The position numbers were made by a program, and so were the translations under genes. Source: Lycocorax pyrrhopterus obiensis (lineage: Eukaryota; Chordata; Aves; Passeriformes; Paradisaeidae). From it: DNA of 64,000 nucleotides. The stretch spans positions 25,974,629 to 26,038,628 of the forward strand of contig JACSVZ010000006.1 in assembly GCA_014706295.1 (NCBI GenBank). The letters run 5' to 3'. This document shows, piece after piece, positions 35,401 to 47,252 of the stretch. Position 1 is the stretch's first letter. Each line of letters begins with the position of its first letter. A model generated the notes under the pieces. It was not told the DNA's origin and searched no databases. It was given only the letters and a program-made list of their open reading frames with translations.

Positions 35401-37208
35401 TCAGACATTTTGTGATTGCCTCTTGACAGTCTGAATTTAACTCAATTATCTGCTGAGCAGCCTACAAAAATAAAAATAAAAACCGTGATTACTTGAACTG
35501 TGAACCACAGAAGTAACACGTACCACCTGCAATAACTGTGCTCTGATTACGTGTAAGCTGATAGCTGTTATACTGGACTTGATTCTTATACTGCCCTTTG
35601 TGGCTGCTCTCTGACTTTGATAGTTAAGAGTCAGTGTTTACCACAGCAACACAGAAAAAAATTGTCATTTAAATTAAAAGACACCAGAGAATGGAGGCTT
35701 TATCAGCCTTCTTACATGCTAAAATCCAAAGAACGTCACACACCCGAAAAACTCAGGTTTAGGTCTGTAAGTTTCTCAGTATCAGGGCAGAGGCTAAATA
35801 CATCAGCTCAACAGAAACACAAATACTCCTCAAGGTCCTCAAGGCTACACAGGTGTCTTTCTTTGACCCAGGTGCTAGCAGGTGGTCAAAATACAAGCAC
35901 CATACAAGACATGAGAATTAACATTTCTAATAATGGAACAAGATTTTGCAAAATTCATACCTATTGGAATGTACTGAATTACAGTTCCTGTACCACATGA
36001 TCCTCCATTCAGATTTTTTACAAAATTTATTTACATACAGTCAATATTTTACCACTTCAATGCAGTACTCATGAATAAAGAAAACCAAGCAAGAAGGTGA
36101 ACTTATTTTATTGCTAATGAGCAGTATTATTTACAGATTATGTAAACAAATTTAATCTGGTGGTGCTCAAAATACCAATTTGAATGATTAAACCAGTATT
36201 TTAACAAGTATCTTGGATACTAAAAATATATTCAAAAATCAGCATCAATTTCACTTTTTTGTTGCAGAAGTCTTGGCAGTGTATCTCTAAATGCTGCTTA
36301 CCTTCTCCCTCTTTAGGCTTAACTCACTATTAAAATGCTGTGCTATAAAAATATTTCAGGATTAAACAAACTACAAGACCAATCACTCCAGTCATGATCT
36401 CTAAAAGTCAAGGCTAGCCAGTGATGAGCCCTTACCTCTTCATCAGATATATTTCTGCCAACTGCAGTTTTGAAATATGTCACTGTTTCTTCTAAAACCT
36501 CCATCCACTCTGACAAGCTCCAAACATTGCTATAATCCTGGTATCGGGGATACGCACGGCCACAGATGCCATCAACTATCTTATGAAGGAACTGAAACGA
36601 TGGGATACACAACTTATAAGTATAATTCTCTCACGGTTAACCTACACCTGATATGAGAATGATCGAGCAATGCAGTTATCACCCCTCCCTCCACTGAGAC
36701 CTGCCTCAATGCTTCGACTGCAGCCCAGGCAAAAAAGCCACGAACAGGTACTCCCTGAATATGAACGGTCCTCCCTTCTCCCCTTAAAGGCGAGGTCTGG
36801 CCACAGAAATCACAACGTGATGCAGATCCACCTCATACGGGGACTTACGTGGGGACTGAAAAATTGTGTGCCCAACTACAGTGCGGCTGAGATGCCGCGT
36901 CAGAGGGCGCTGCAGTCACCTGGGCACTGGGATTGCCAGGCTGCACAGCACAACCCAGACTGCTGTCTTCCAAGCCCGCGGGCCTCTCTAGTCTCCCAAA
37001 GCACCGTCCCCTGGCACTGCGGCCTGGCGGGAGGGCGGCCCAGCTCCGCAGCCCCGCGCCGCCGGTGGGCCCTGCCTCCGTCCCAGGTACCGGAGGGCGG
37101 CAGCCCGGCCCGCCCGCGGCGAACACCGCCCGCCCGGCCCGCCCGGGGCCGCGGGGAGCCCACCTCGAGAGCCCGTCCCGGCGGCAGCTTCCCCAGCAGC
37201 CGCGGCAT
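32399..37208 (-). CDS. COMMD8: COMM domain-containing protein 8, complete
   Basis: COMMD8 is a subunit of the COMMD/CCDC22/CCDC93 (CCC) part of Commander, which works with retriever in endosome-to-surface recycling of membrane proteins; COMMD proteins are also linked to NF-kB control. Five coding exons on the minus strand (45, 156, 153, 156 and 21 nt) join in phase 0 throughout to give 176 codons; human is about 183, the difference being a shorter N-terminus. Seen: the helical N-terminal region ([19 protein letters not shown]), a linker with RKEEIRNAL, then the COMM domain from DFDWQLKLALSSDK through [18 protein letters not shown] and [15 protein letters not shown] to the end, VVLQLK. All introns are GT-AG. 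The ATG at 37208 is the first in frame and has G at -3. The gene is convergent with GABRB1 and divergent from ATP10D, as in mammals. Confidence 0.96.
32420..33502 (-). other. COMMD8 intron 4
   Basis: A 1083-bp intron. It contains a CR1 fragment (about 33205-33437) antisense to COMMD8. Confidence 0.9.
33205..33437 (+). mobile_element. CR1 LINE 3' end fragment
   Basis: It has the CR1 order: agatttagtctagacattaggaa, gtgtggtgaaacactgg, gatgccctatccctggaaag, ttcaaggtcaggttggac, gggctctgagcagcccaacc, and the tail caaactattctatgattcta. It is more diverged than the copy at 6950 and has small deletions. Its left edge is approximate. Confidence 0.87.
33503..33658 (-). CDS. COMMD8: COMMD8 coding exon 4
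   Basis: The 52-codon exon lies between acceptor ctgtgtag and donor AAG|GTAACT. It carries most of the COMM domain: [25 protein letters not shown] and [15 protein letters not shown]. Confidence 0.96.
33659..35308 (-). other. COMMD8 intron 3
   Basis: A 1650-bp AT-rich intron. Nothing was recognised inside. Confidence 0.9.
35309..35461 (-). CDS. COMMD8: COMMD8 coding exon 3
   Basis: The 51-codon exon runs from acceptor tttttgtag to donor AAG|GTGAGA. It ends [15 protein letters not shown], which opens the COMM domain, including its conserved tryptophan. Confidence 0.96.
35462..36435 (-). other. COMMD8 intron 2
   Basis: A 974-bp intron. Nothing was recognised inside. Confidence 0.9.
36436..36591 (-). 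CDS. COMMD8: COMMD8 coding exon 2
   Basis: The 52-codon exon follows acceptor cgtttcag and ends GAAGAG|GTAAGG. It encodes the helical N-terminal region, with the conserved DGICGRAYP and YQDY words. Confidence 0.96.
36592..37163 (-). other. COMMD8 intron 1
   Basis: A 572-bp intron. Its first half (36850-37163) is part of the CpG island. Confidence 0.88.
37164..37208 (-). CDS. COMMD8: COMMD8 coding exon 1
   Basis: ATG at 37208 reads [15 protein letters not shown] and ends at donor GAG|GTGGGC. The sequence is very GC-rich and lies inside the CpG island. It is shorter than the human N-terminus and little conserved, so the start rests on frame and context. Confidence 0.88.
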
Positions 37209-37228
37209 CTCCGGCCCGGCCCGCCCGC

Positions 37229-37236
37229 CACGTGAC
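37229..37236. promoter_or_regulatory. E-box (USF/TFEB type) CACGTGAC
   Basis: CACGTGAC lies 20 bases upstream of the COMMD8 ATG, in the core promoter. It resembles USF and MiT/TFE sites. Confidence 0.5.
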
Positions 37237-37250
37237 CGCCCCGGCGGCAG

Positions 37251-37262
37251 TGCGCATGCGCA
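37251..37262. promoter_or_regulatory. NRF-1 binding site (perfect palindrome)
   Basis: TGCGCATGCGCA matches the full NRF-1 consensus. It lies 43 bases upstream of the COMMD8 ATG. Binding is inferred from the match alone. Confidence 0.75.
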
Positions 37263-37345
37263 CAGCAAACACCCGCCCTCTTCTGCCGGACGTCACGAGT
37301 TCGAGTCCCAGCCCCGGCGCCGCGAGTGTCGGGTGCGCTTAGGGG

Positions 37346-40300
37346 TCAGTGTGTGCTCAGTGCGACTTTCCGTCAGACGGCCCGTGAAGCCGGAACCCCC
37401 CAAATTGCACAAGCTTTTATATGCAATAATACTTGATCTATTTTTGCATTCTGCCTGTCTTGCAGCTTTGCTTTTTGACTCTTAACAGGTTAAATTTGCA
37501 ACTGGTGTCCGGAGAGGAAGCTCAAGGCTTGCAACAGGCACCACATCTGCTGTGATATTAAATCAAATTGAGGAAGTTAGGAGAAACACTAACTGCAGAA
37601 GAAGTCCGTGCTGCTTGTACAGTTTTTACCTTGAAAAGCTCATCTTTTTAATGCATTTTCAAAGTGTGAATTCAATCCTAGCCAGACAGTGGAGGAGGTT
37701 TATGGAACAGGTTTTTGGCATTAGCAGTGACCTTTCTGTGTGTTGAATTGATTGAATGTGAATGCAAAGAAGCAAAATTGCCCTGATCACTTTTATGAGA
37801 AAACCTGTAAGAAGTCAAGTCCCAGCAAGACACAAAACTGCACAGACTGTTACACCTGTAGGCAGACTTTATTTCACTGAAATGACGGGGCTAATTTACA
37901 GTCAGTTATGCATATGTAGGTATAACAGTGGGCCGTAAGAATACCACAGCAGCTACAAGTCCGTACTGGTGGATAGGAGGTCTTTGTAAAAAGCCCAGGC
38001 TGGTTAACTCAGTCTGCAGCACAGCTTCTTCACAGACAGGCATACGGCCTTGTAGGAATGATGTGGTTCGTGGGAGTTTTGGAGAAGAAACACACGGGGA
38101 AGAACTGACTTCATGTTCTGCTGACGAAAACTTTCGAATTCTGCTTGTTTTCCTCAGGGTTTGCTACTGCTAGTAGATTAGACTTTTAAGAAAGGTTTCT
38201 TGAAAATTTATTAAATTTTATTCTGGAGAAATTACTCAAAGCTGCTGTTAAAATGAGTAGTAGAACAAATTTCGAATTAAAAAAATAATTTTCAATACTA
38301 ATTTCCTTTATTTCCCTAGAATTTTCTTTGTTAGCTAACTGGAAACCTATCCACTTTGACTGTACTATGCTGCACACTACAAAACAGAGCACCAGGGGGA
38401 GCGTCTGCTCCAAACAAAATGGACCCAGAGACAACCGGAGAAAATACGAAGGTGATCCAGACTTGGAATGAAATAATTTACGAAGTAAAGAGAAAGGTAG
38501 TGAGTGTCCCACTCAGTTGAAAAGGATCAAACAAGTGAAAAATGAAAGAGAGCAAAGATGTAATGCACGAAGACAAGAACAAATAGAAGAGGACAGGAAA
38601 CTGCCATCCCATGTGACAATATCCCAGTGAACATTTTCAGAGCAGCTAATTTTTTGCAGGTTCGAAGAGTAAAGAATTTCACTTTTCATTTTTCACATAC
38701 ATGTATTTTAGAAGTATTACTTTTGATTCAGCCTGTTGGTCTATGAGAAGCAAAGTCAGACTGCTCAAGGAAACCACAGCTGGGTTAACTAAATCCATGT
38801 TTCGGAGCCCATGTTCAACGGCAGTGAAGTAGGGGATATAAAGCTGGCCTTTGGCAGTTTGGACTTTGTTTGGACCTGCATTATTTGGATCTGCCATCAA
38901 GTCTTAACCTTTAAAAATACCTGCTTTCGTGCTTCTGTACCACAGCAGTAACAACCCACCCCACCCCTTGAAGTTAAGCTCTCAAATAACCACAAAATCA
39001 GGGAGGGAAACTTGTAGAACAGTAAGTACCTAGGCAAGAGATTCCAGAGCAGCAAGGAAAGAAGCAGTTTTGTGAGAGAAAAGTGTAGAGTGAACTTCGC
39101 ATTATTTTATCCACATTGCTGATGACTTGTAGAGGGGTTTATTTGCTTATAAAGATAACCCACAAGCTAATCTACAGTAATTAAACCCATTTTAAGATGG
39201 ATCCATTTGTTGCCCTTGGTTTTGGAAGAATGGCAATAATTAAAACATTGGGAAATAACTTAACAACCAGAGGTTATTAATATTATATTAGCATACATTT
39301 TATCATAACAATATAGTAATAATTATTCTTGATTATATAATATATAATAATTGTTATATATAATGTGTATATAATAATGTAGTAGCATAGTGTTTTACAT
39401 TGTCTTAAAAGTATATCCAGTTGGGGAGAATATCCAAGCACCAGTATGTGTCCCACAAGGAATATTAAACAGGTATGTCAATAGAAATAAATAGGTAACT
39501 GTGTATTTTACCAACACAAAGGGGACAGTAAATGCATTTTTTAAATGCAGTGGAAACATTGAGACTGCAGTTTAGATTATGCTGAGCTAAATGTGGGTTG
39601 CCGTGGAAAAGGGAAGTCCCCTAGTCCCTATTGGCAGCTCTGCTTCCTCTCCCTGACCCTCATGCCAGCACTAGGGTGCCTGGGGCTGCAGGATGAAACT
39701 GCAGCTGATGTGGATGAAAAGTAATTTTATTTTTGCACTCTTTTTTTTTTTTTTTCACGTGTTAGATTTCCACCACAAACAGCACCACTTCTGACAGAAG
39801 TGACCTTTGCGGTTAGGACTGAGGGGGAAGACAAAATGGCAGAGCATACTTAGATGAAATTGGTTGACACATGAATATCAATCAGTGAACCACTTTAATT
39901 ACTGAACCAGGAATCTTGAAAGTTTTTGTAGAAGCTTACTTACAATTATGGTCATAGTGATATGCTGCAGCTGAAGGAGATTGAAAATAACGTATATCTA
40001 TTTAATTTTTACACTCTGATGAGCCAGTGAAGTTCAGAAGTGATGTTGAATGAACATGACACTGCTGTGCGTAACATACTTTATTACCTATTTGCTCTTC
40101 ATAATGTATAATCGTAATTCCTCCCAAATGACAAATCTCAAATTTCTCAAATAACTTTACTTGTAAATTTTAAATATACAAAAACATGAGAAGTTCTGGT
40201 TCTTTCCCCCGTCCCTATTCTGTAAATATAATACATGTATTCACTCTTTGAGACATGAGGAGTACAGTGTGTCATGCACAGTGGATACAGTCTATGTCCA

Positions 40301-43300
40301 CAGCTTTACACTTGTCTCTATCGTGTCTCCTTTTTCCAGTAAGAGGTGTAACAAGAGGAACTTTCTTAAATGTTCTTGAATTCACTTCTCATTGATATTT
40401 CAAAATCATCTTGTTGGTTTCTGTAGCAGTTCTGTCCTTCCCACAGACTGCACTGAAGAACTAGCAATAGCTCTGAGGGACATTCCTGTGGTTCAACACC
40501 ATCTTAGGGTCACACAGTTTATATACTGAACTCTGTACTGCCTTTCACGGACAAAAACATACTGAAGAGATCATTCAAAAGAGCTCTGCTACACTGTAAG
40601 ATCTTCAGAGAGGAACTGCTACTGTTGGAAACACTCCAAGCATACTTGGAAGTACCAGATGGAAAAAATATTGTACATATTGCTTGAAATCAGTTAATAT
40701 CATAGGCTTGTAAAATATCTGTACTATGTGCATCTCAACACCTGCCTGGCTGAGGTAGCAGAAGAGCCAGGAGCTGGTGTCACACCCAGTATTCTGCAGG
40801 ATAGAGGCAGAGGAATAGGTTAGACCAGAAGAGTGACATACTACATATGCCAAGGAACTTGAGCCATATACCCACTAAAACAACAGCTCAAAAGGCAAAC
40901 TGGAGTCAGTAGCTGGGACTCTGCTCATGAGTACCACTGGTCACCATCTTTTGTAAACAGCTGGGCACTCAGAGTTAGCCGGCTTTTCCTCTCCTGTCCC
41001 ACTTTGCATAAGCTTCTTTGATTGGAGAGGGAGGAGTCTTCATCTGCCATCCTAAAAGAATATCTATTAATTTTCTCCTAACTCTCCTTTCTACAATTCA
41101 GACCCTTTTTTCTTATCCCAGGGAACATGCAGAAAGTTTATTTTTATCTGCTCTATTGATACCATCTTATAAGGAAAAATCTATTGTCAGCATTTCTATC
41201 CTTCTATGTCCCTTTCTTCATGTTTAAAAATTCTAGGTGAACTGAACACCAGATACACATCAGGACTGGAATTTTACTCACAATATTCAGGTCTAATGAT
41301 TGTAATGTCTGGAATTCAAAATGACAACAGAAAATAAGTGATCCCTTTTAGAGCAAATGTAGTAAAACTTTAAGCAAAATATTCCCTTGCTTCTCCAAGT
41401 CTAACCTTAAGATTTCAGCATTAATAATGAATGGTAAGAATGTGTTGGTGCTTTTCAAAAATCTTTGGACATCATAAAACAGGAAAGAAAATGCCCAGTA
41501 GGTAGATTATGGTGACTCTTAACCCTAGTAGTAAACAACAATTAGTAGATGCTGGAATATGCTGCATAGCAAGTTGTACCAACGTGTCATAATAGCAGTG
41601 GGGAGAAAGTATTCCTAAAATAATATACACCCCACTACATACATCCCATCTACAGAGGGACTTCATGGACTGTATTTCTTATATAGTTCTGAGCTGAGAG
41701 CTACTATTACAGCTACTATAGATTTTATTTTTTTCCCATCATAGTTTGAAATGAAATGAAAACAGCAGTTGGTGAAAGTTACACTGGCGATACTCTGTTT
41801 CTGCTGACAGAGGTGGTTTCAACCAAGGACATATAAAGAGAAGGTAATTTTGACAGACTAAGAAAAAGCAGTTTGTTTATACAGATACATCCAGAGTAAG
41901 GCACAGCTGTGCTTTTTTACTAAATCCCTTCCAGGGTAAATACAGCCAACTTCCTCCCAGGGCAAATGGCCTTGTGATTTATAAGTCTTTCTCAGTCTTG
42001 TTAGTCTGTGTCCAGCTTGGCAGCATATTGTATTAGCCAGATTGTCTGGACTTCTTTGTGGTCTCCAAATAATACACTATGGAGTGGCTTCTCACATTTC
42101 CTACCTCTGCGTGTCTTTCCCATGGGAAATAACAATTGAATGGACTTCTCCAAAACAAATCAAAACAAATAATATGAAAGTGACAACTTCTCACAAAGCT
42201 AACGGACTATTCAAATATTAATTTGAAAACTAGATTTTTAGAAGCAGTTGTCAGAGTCCTGAACAGCTTCTGCATATTTACCAGCTTTTCAAACCTTGCT
42301 AACTCTCACTGCAGTTTGTATAACCACCATGACCCATGACCTTCATGACTCCTGGGACAAATTGTGCTTTGAATCATATTACTGTAATTCTCCCTTTTTC
42401 TTTCTTTTTTTTTTTTTTCAGTTTGAGAGTGTCTCAAATTAGCAAACACACAAAAAGAAGAGAGGGACTTCTTTGCATTGGAAATTTTCGCATGGCTTAG
42501 TTGCTGATGAATAAGACACTGTGACAATACAAACATCTCAGCTTATCTATGTATAATCTCTAAAATGTTCTAACTTTCCTAAAAACATTACCAGCCAACT
42601 GAAGAAGTCTGGAAGCCCTCTGGTTGATGCACAATTTCAAGAGTTTTGTACACAGGAAAATGCTACATACAAATAGGGTTTGGTATTGTAATAATGATTG
42701 GTGAAAATTGCTATAGGAATAATGAATAAAATAATGAATCTCATTATGTGGGTGACAATGGTATTTTGATTAGTATTTTGCTCACACCAAGTTTTCAGTG
42801 GTTTGATGTTATTACATCAGAAGAGATATTTTTAATTTTCAATGAAGTAGCTGAAATTTGTGTGGGGTGTTTTTTTAGAGTTACTCTGGAGCAAATTCTA
42901 GAGAAGAGCTCTCTAGAAAATTTGTTTGCCTTGTGAAGACATGACCTACTTGTTCTTCCAGTTGAAACAATAAAGAATGTAGTAAGAAATTTTCATTTCA
43001 CAGTTTGGAGAATATTTCCAGAGAAAGACTCAGTGACTTAAAATAGAAAATTTACAATTATGTTAATTTTCCTAGTTTTCTTTAAATAGTTCTACGTGTA
43101 AGAGCAAAATGAGGAGAACATATAAATTGTTCACTTGAAAATGGGACGTGGTTTTTCATTATGTTATTTACAATGGAATATATGATATAAAGTTCTAGCA
43201 AAGAGCAGTTGGTTTAATATTGTTGCATAGTGCAGGTTACAAGTAAACCCTAGGCTTTCTTCTGAGTTTGAACTTGACCTACAAAACCTGTGAAAGTATA

Positions 43301-46300
43301 AATCTCTCTTGTCTTTACCATGGGTATGGCTTTTTATTAATTTGTCTTGGATCTGTGATGCACTGGGCTAACTGAGTTAATCAGGAACACCCACGTGGTA
43401 ATATTTCTTCCAAGTTAGCTGACGCTGTACTTGTGCTTTGTCTCAGTCTTGGTCTTTGTTTATACTTTTATCTTGGTTTACACTGGCTCTAGAAGGTGAA
43501 ATGATCAGATATAATGTCTGCTGGGACAAAGTTTCACCTTCAAAAATGTTTCAATATACATGAACCATAAAAATTAGATTTTTTCATTGTGGTGTCTTGT
43601 GGACACTTTTAATCTGATACTTGGTTTCCTAACCTTAAAGTAACTTTTTAATGGGGAACCAGCCTTGGATTTTCCCTTGTGGAAAATACCTGAGAGAATC
43701 AAAAACTCTAAGTGGTATCTTCATATCCATCTGCTGGATTATTTTTATTTGTTCAAGAAATGAATATAGTAATTGTGGCATAAGTAGCTAAGTTAGAATA
43801 TTGACAAAATTTGCTTGGCAGGTTGGAGTCGCTGTCCAGCAGAAATTGTGTTAGAAAAACTGTAGAAAAATTTAATAGGAAAAAAACCCTTGAAAAATAT
43901 TATAACCCAGATGATAACTTTTTACAAGCAAAGATAGAGAAAAAAGCAACAGTTACTAAATATTTCATTTGATATCACTGACTTGAGTCCTTTTGTTAGC
44001 TGATAAAGTGGTTTGATAAAAAGAAAGTGTAGAATTAAGGTTATTACTGGACCAGATAAATTCAACAAGTCAACTTCCTTCTATATACAAGGAAAAGGAA
44101 GGCACATAAGTACATATCATAAGTGCATATCAAAAGTGTTTTGACACACAATGTGACTGTAACAGTGTAAACCAGCTAATGACAAGTTTACATCCGTAGA
44201 TAAGGTTGAAGATTAGCCGTGGGAAATTGCCACATCAGAGTAAACAGAAAAAGAAGGAATAAAGCAATTTTCCAAGTGCATCAATCTGTCTATGTGCAAT
44301 TCCACTTAGTTAGAACTACTTTCCAATCATACACACCTTTCCATCAGTCCACAAGTAGCTGCATTAGATGGTGTTCCCTTTTTTTAGGGTTAGATTTGTG
44401 TCTTCTTATTAAATGGGCCCATGTTAGTTCATGGGGCATGAACATGGATTGTTAGAAGCTGGAGTCTCCCCATAGATTACCAACTCACCTTCTCTATTGG
44501 ATAAAGTAAAAATGCCAGGATAAGAGGTAAATTCCTGCTGCATTACGAGCTGCAGTAAGTTGACAGTGTCTAATTTAAAATGATTTTCTGCTTGTCTTGT
44601 TAATTCAGAGCCTCTTAAAAGTGAAAGACTTTCAGATTCCTTGTTAAATTCCAGCTGATAATTACTTCCTGCAGAATGAAAATCTCTAGAACAAAATTGT
44701 CTTAGTGGCTTTCAGGATGGAAGTTCTTAATACACACAATGCCAAACCACAGTGAGTGACAGTCAGTCAGGCCTATGCCAATAATAGTAACTGCTACTGA
44801 CTGCTAATAGCTGCTCTCCAGAACTGGCATCTAATGCCAGCTTCCTGATTCCTTCCATTCTGCAGTTGCCTAAACATGATGGTATAAATCACAGGCAAAG
44901 CATGAGGATTACATGAGTGAGTATTAGTCAGTTATTCCCTTAAAACTTGTCTACACAAGCTATGTCACAGCAATTTATCCAACATTAACTAAGGTCTGAA
45001 TGGATTGTTAACCTGCATTACACCTTTGGCTGGACACATTTATTCGAAATTTAGTTAGCCTTCAGTCAGTTTGATATGATTCATTCTTATCTGGTTTACT
45101 TTAGCAAAACAAAGGTGGATTGATAAACACCAGGAACAAAAAGAATTATTTAATGGAAGCAGTGGTCACCGCTAGTATAAGAGCAAATGGGTATGAAATT
45201 AAGTTTAGAAGCTAGAAGATAATTCTTAACCCTCACAGCAACCATACTCTGGGACAGTTTTTTAGTACAGTAGTACGAGCAAAATACCTAACTAGTTTTA
45301 GATAAAGTTCAGTCAGCTTATGAACCAGATTGTACGGCATGCTTGCAATAACAAGGATTTAATGACCCTGAAAGTGCCTTTCAGGAAAGTTCCCATGATA
45401 ATATTTACATACAACTCTACCTCTCTCAAGATTTGCAAAATGTACATAATTTGCATAGAATATATATGCACTATAAAAATATTAAAGGCTCAATCTTTCA
45501 AAGCGAGCGTGTAGGCTCGGATTCACTAACAAACACTTTCATGTTGTGGTGTTTATTCTCCCTTGTTTCCATTTTTTATTTGTAACCTGAAAGCAGTAAT
45601 ACCATCTTGTCTCACAGGGAGCAGTGAAGGAAAATTCATGACTATTTATAAAACACTCACTCCAGTGATAAAAACAATCTCCTCACAAGAAAATCAATAA
45701 ACCAGTACAGATCTAGACAGTGTATAGTAAATAAAGGCTATGGCCACACACAGACTAGAGCAGATAAACAGCTGTTTTGTTCACTGTGTATCTGTCCTCC
45801 AGGGGTCCTGCCAGGAAATATATCTGAGGATCTTGCAGTAAGAAATTACCTTAGTGATAAGCACAACAGACTGCCTTAATTTGCACTGGCAACATTGCTT
45901 AGGACTCTAAACACACATTTAGCAGCCAATGGTGTGGTAAACAATAATTCAATGTCATTTAAAATTCAAGGGGGTTTTTGTGAAATCTCTGCTCCAGTTA
46001 AATGATTTGTGTTTACTGCAGAGCTAAGAAAGTAAAGCATGATGAAATTACTGGGTAACAACCAATTCCCTTTCTGGCTATAAGTTATTATTAATATGCC
46101 ACCAGATCTTCAAATATATTTGAACTAGAGTGGATACCATAATATGTCACTATTTACACTGTAAATACACACTGGATCTCTCAAATACATCCACTGACCT
46201 CATATGAATGCACTAAGCTGATCTGGGAGCATCCACGCTGCAGTAATGATAACCATCTATGTCTACAACCCCAAATCCCCACTGGCACTGCTATTTATGT

Positions 46301-46682
46301 GGATTTGGCACTGGAATCATCACTGGGTATGATTCTCCTCTGGGGAAGAGATTGTCCCAGAGAAGAATCAGACCCAGTTTTTCACATTCCATTGACCTGA
46401 GGTGCTTTGGGCAATGTTTGATTAACATACTGTGGCAACTTTCCCTCTTCCTTTCAGGTCTTCATGGGAAAGTTTTCAGTCTGCCAACATGTTTAGTTGG
46501 CAGTTCACATGAGTTCCTCTCTTTCATGTATACCAAACAGTGCCAGTATGAGCACAGCTGGCTGAGTTGTTCATGCTTGTACTTGCAGAGTTATTGCAGC
46601 CACAAACAGATAGAGGGTTTGAACTACACAAAGAGCTCTGTGACTTTTTTGGAGTCATCAACAGCTCTTGTGTTGTTGGACC
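37346..46682. other. COMMD8-ATP10D intergenic DNA, left part
   Basis: No gene was recognised on either strand. Open frames are short and resemble nothing known. It includes an AT-rich, self-complementary patch (39280-39390), poly-T runs near 39742-39756 and 42406-42418, and otherwise ordinary AT-rich DNA. Confidence 0.55.
39280..39390. repeat. AT-rich low-complexity patch
   Basis: Almost entirely A and T, with repeated atata, tataata and ataatt words that can pair with each other. Likely a decayed TA microsatellite. Confidence 0.7.
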
Positions 46683-47252
46683 TAAGTCCATGTAAGTCAC
46701 AGGGAAATTCCTGAAACTTCACGAAAATACGGAGGGTTGCAGAGCACACACGATCACTCACAGGGTTGGATCACAGCAATAGTTACTGGACTTAGTTATG
46801 AAAAGTATTCACAAAGATGGGAAAGAGAAGTCCAAGTTCTTGTCAGAAATACAGCTGCTGAAAAAATAATATCAAAATTAGTATCATTTTAATACTTATA
46901 AAGCAATACTTTTAGGGTATTCATATCTCATCAATGACCATAGTTTTGTAAAACCGTATTTGTCTTCATATCATCACCAAGATGATGACAGAATTGTCAT
47001 TATTCCTGTTTTCATTAATGGTGGTTTCCAGCAGAGAGGGCACTCTGTGGTTTACCTAAGATCAGAGTGGAATTTAATTCACTTAGCTCTTCTGTGTGAC
47101 TCCAAAGCTGGTCTGAAGCCATTGTTTCTGACTGAATTTTTACAGTTAGTGTGTGGGCACTTACTGTTTACAGGAGGAAGAGGTAGGACTGACAGGCGAG
47201 GATCACATTCTTTTGTTCATTGCCACTACCCTGGATGACCTGAATTTCAAAG
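46683..47252 (+). repeat. Direct repeat, left copy (about 570 bp)
   Basis: It aligns end to end with 49573-50154 in the same direction. Shared words include ggttgcagagcacacac, cacagggttggatcacagca, atagttactggacttagtta, aagcaatacttttagggtat, gtggtttccagcagagaggg and aggtaggactgacaggcgag. Differences are scattered substitutions and a few small indels. No inverted termini or coding sequence was seen. Confidence 0.95.

Larger units (their letters stand above)
36860..37345. promoter_or_regulatory. COMMD8: COMMD8 promoter CpG island
   Basis: A sharp GC- and CpG-rich block surrounds COMMD8 exon 1. No TATA box was seen, as is usual for a housekeeping gene. Upstream of the ATG it carries an E-box CACGTGAC (37229-37236), a perfect NRF-1 palindrome (37251-37262) and a CRE-like ACGTCA (37290-37295). 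Confidence 0.85.

Noticed and set aside
37297..37312. tRNA-like B box (gagttcgagtcccagc)
   Set aside because: No A box at the right distance upstream and no foldable cloverleaf around it.
36670..37485. 271-codon open frame on the plus strand across COMMD8 exon 1
   Set aside because: It is antisense to a conserved gene within a CpG island and has low-complexity composition, so it is a shadow frame.
46259..46714. 151-codon open frame upstream of ATP10D
   Set aside because: No family resemblance, and it runs into the left copy of the direct repeat, where the frame is not preserved as coding.
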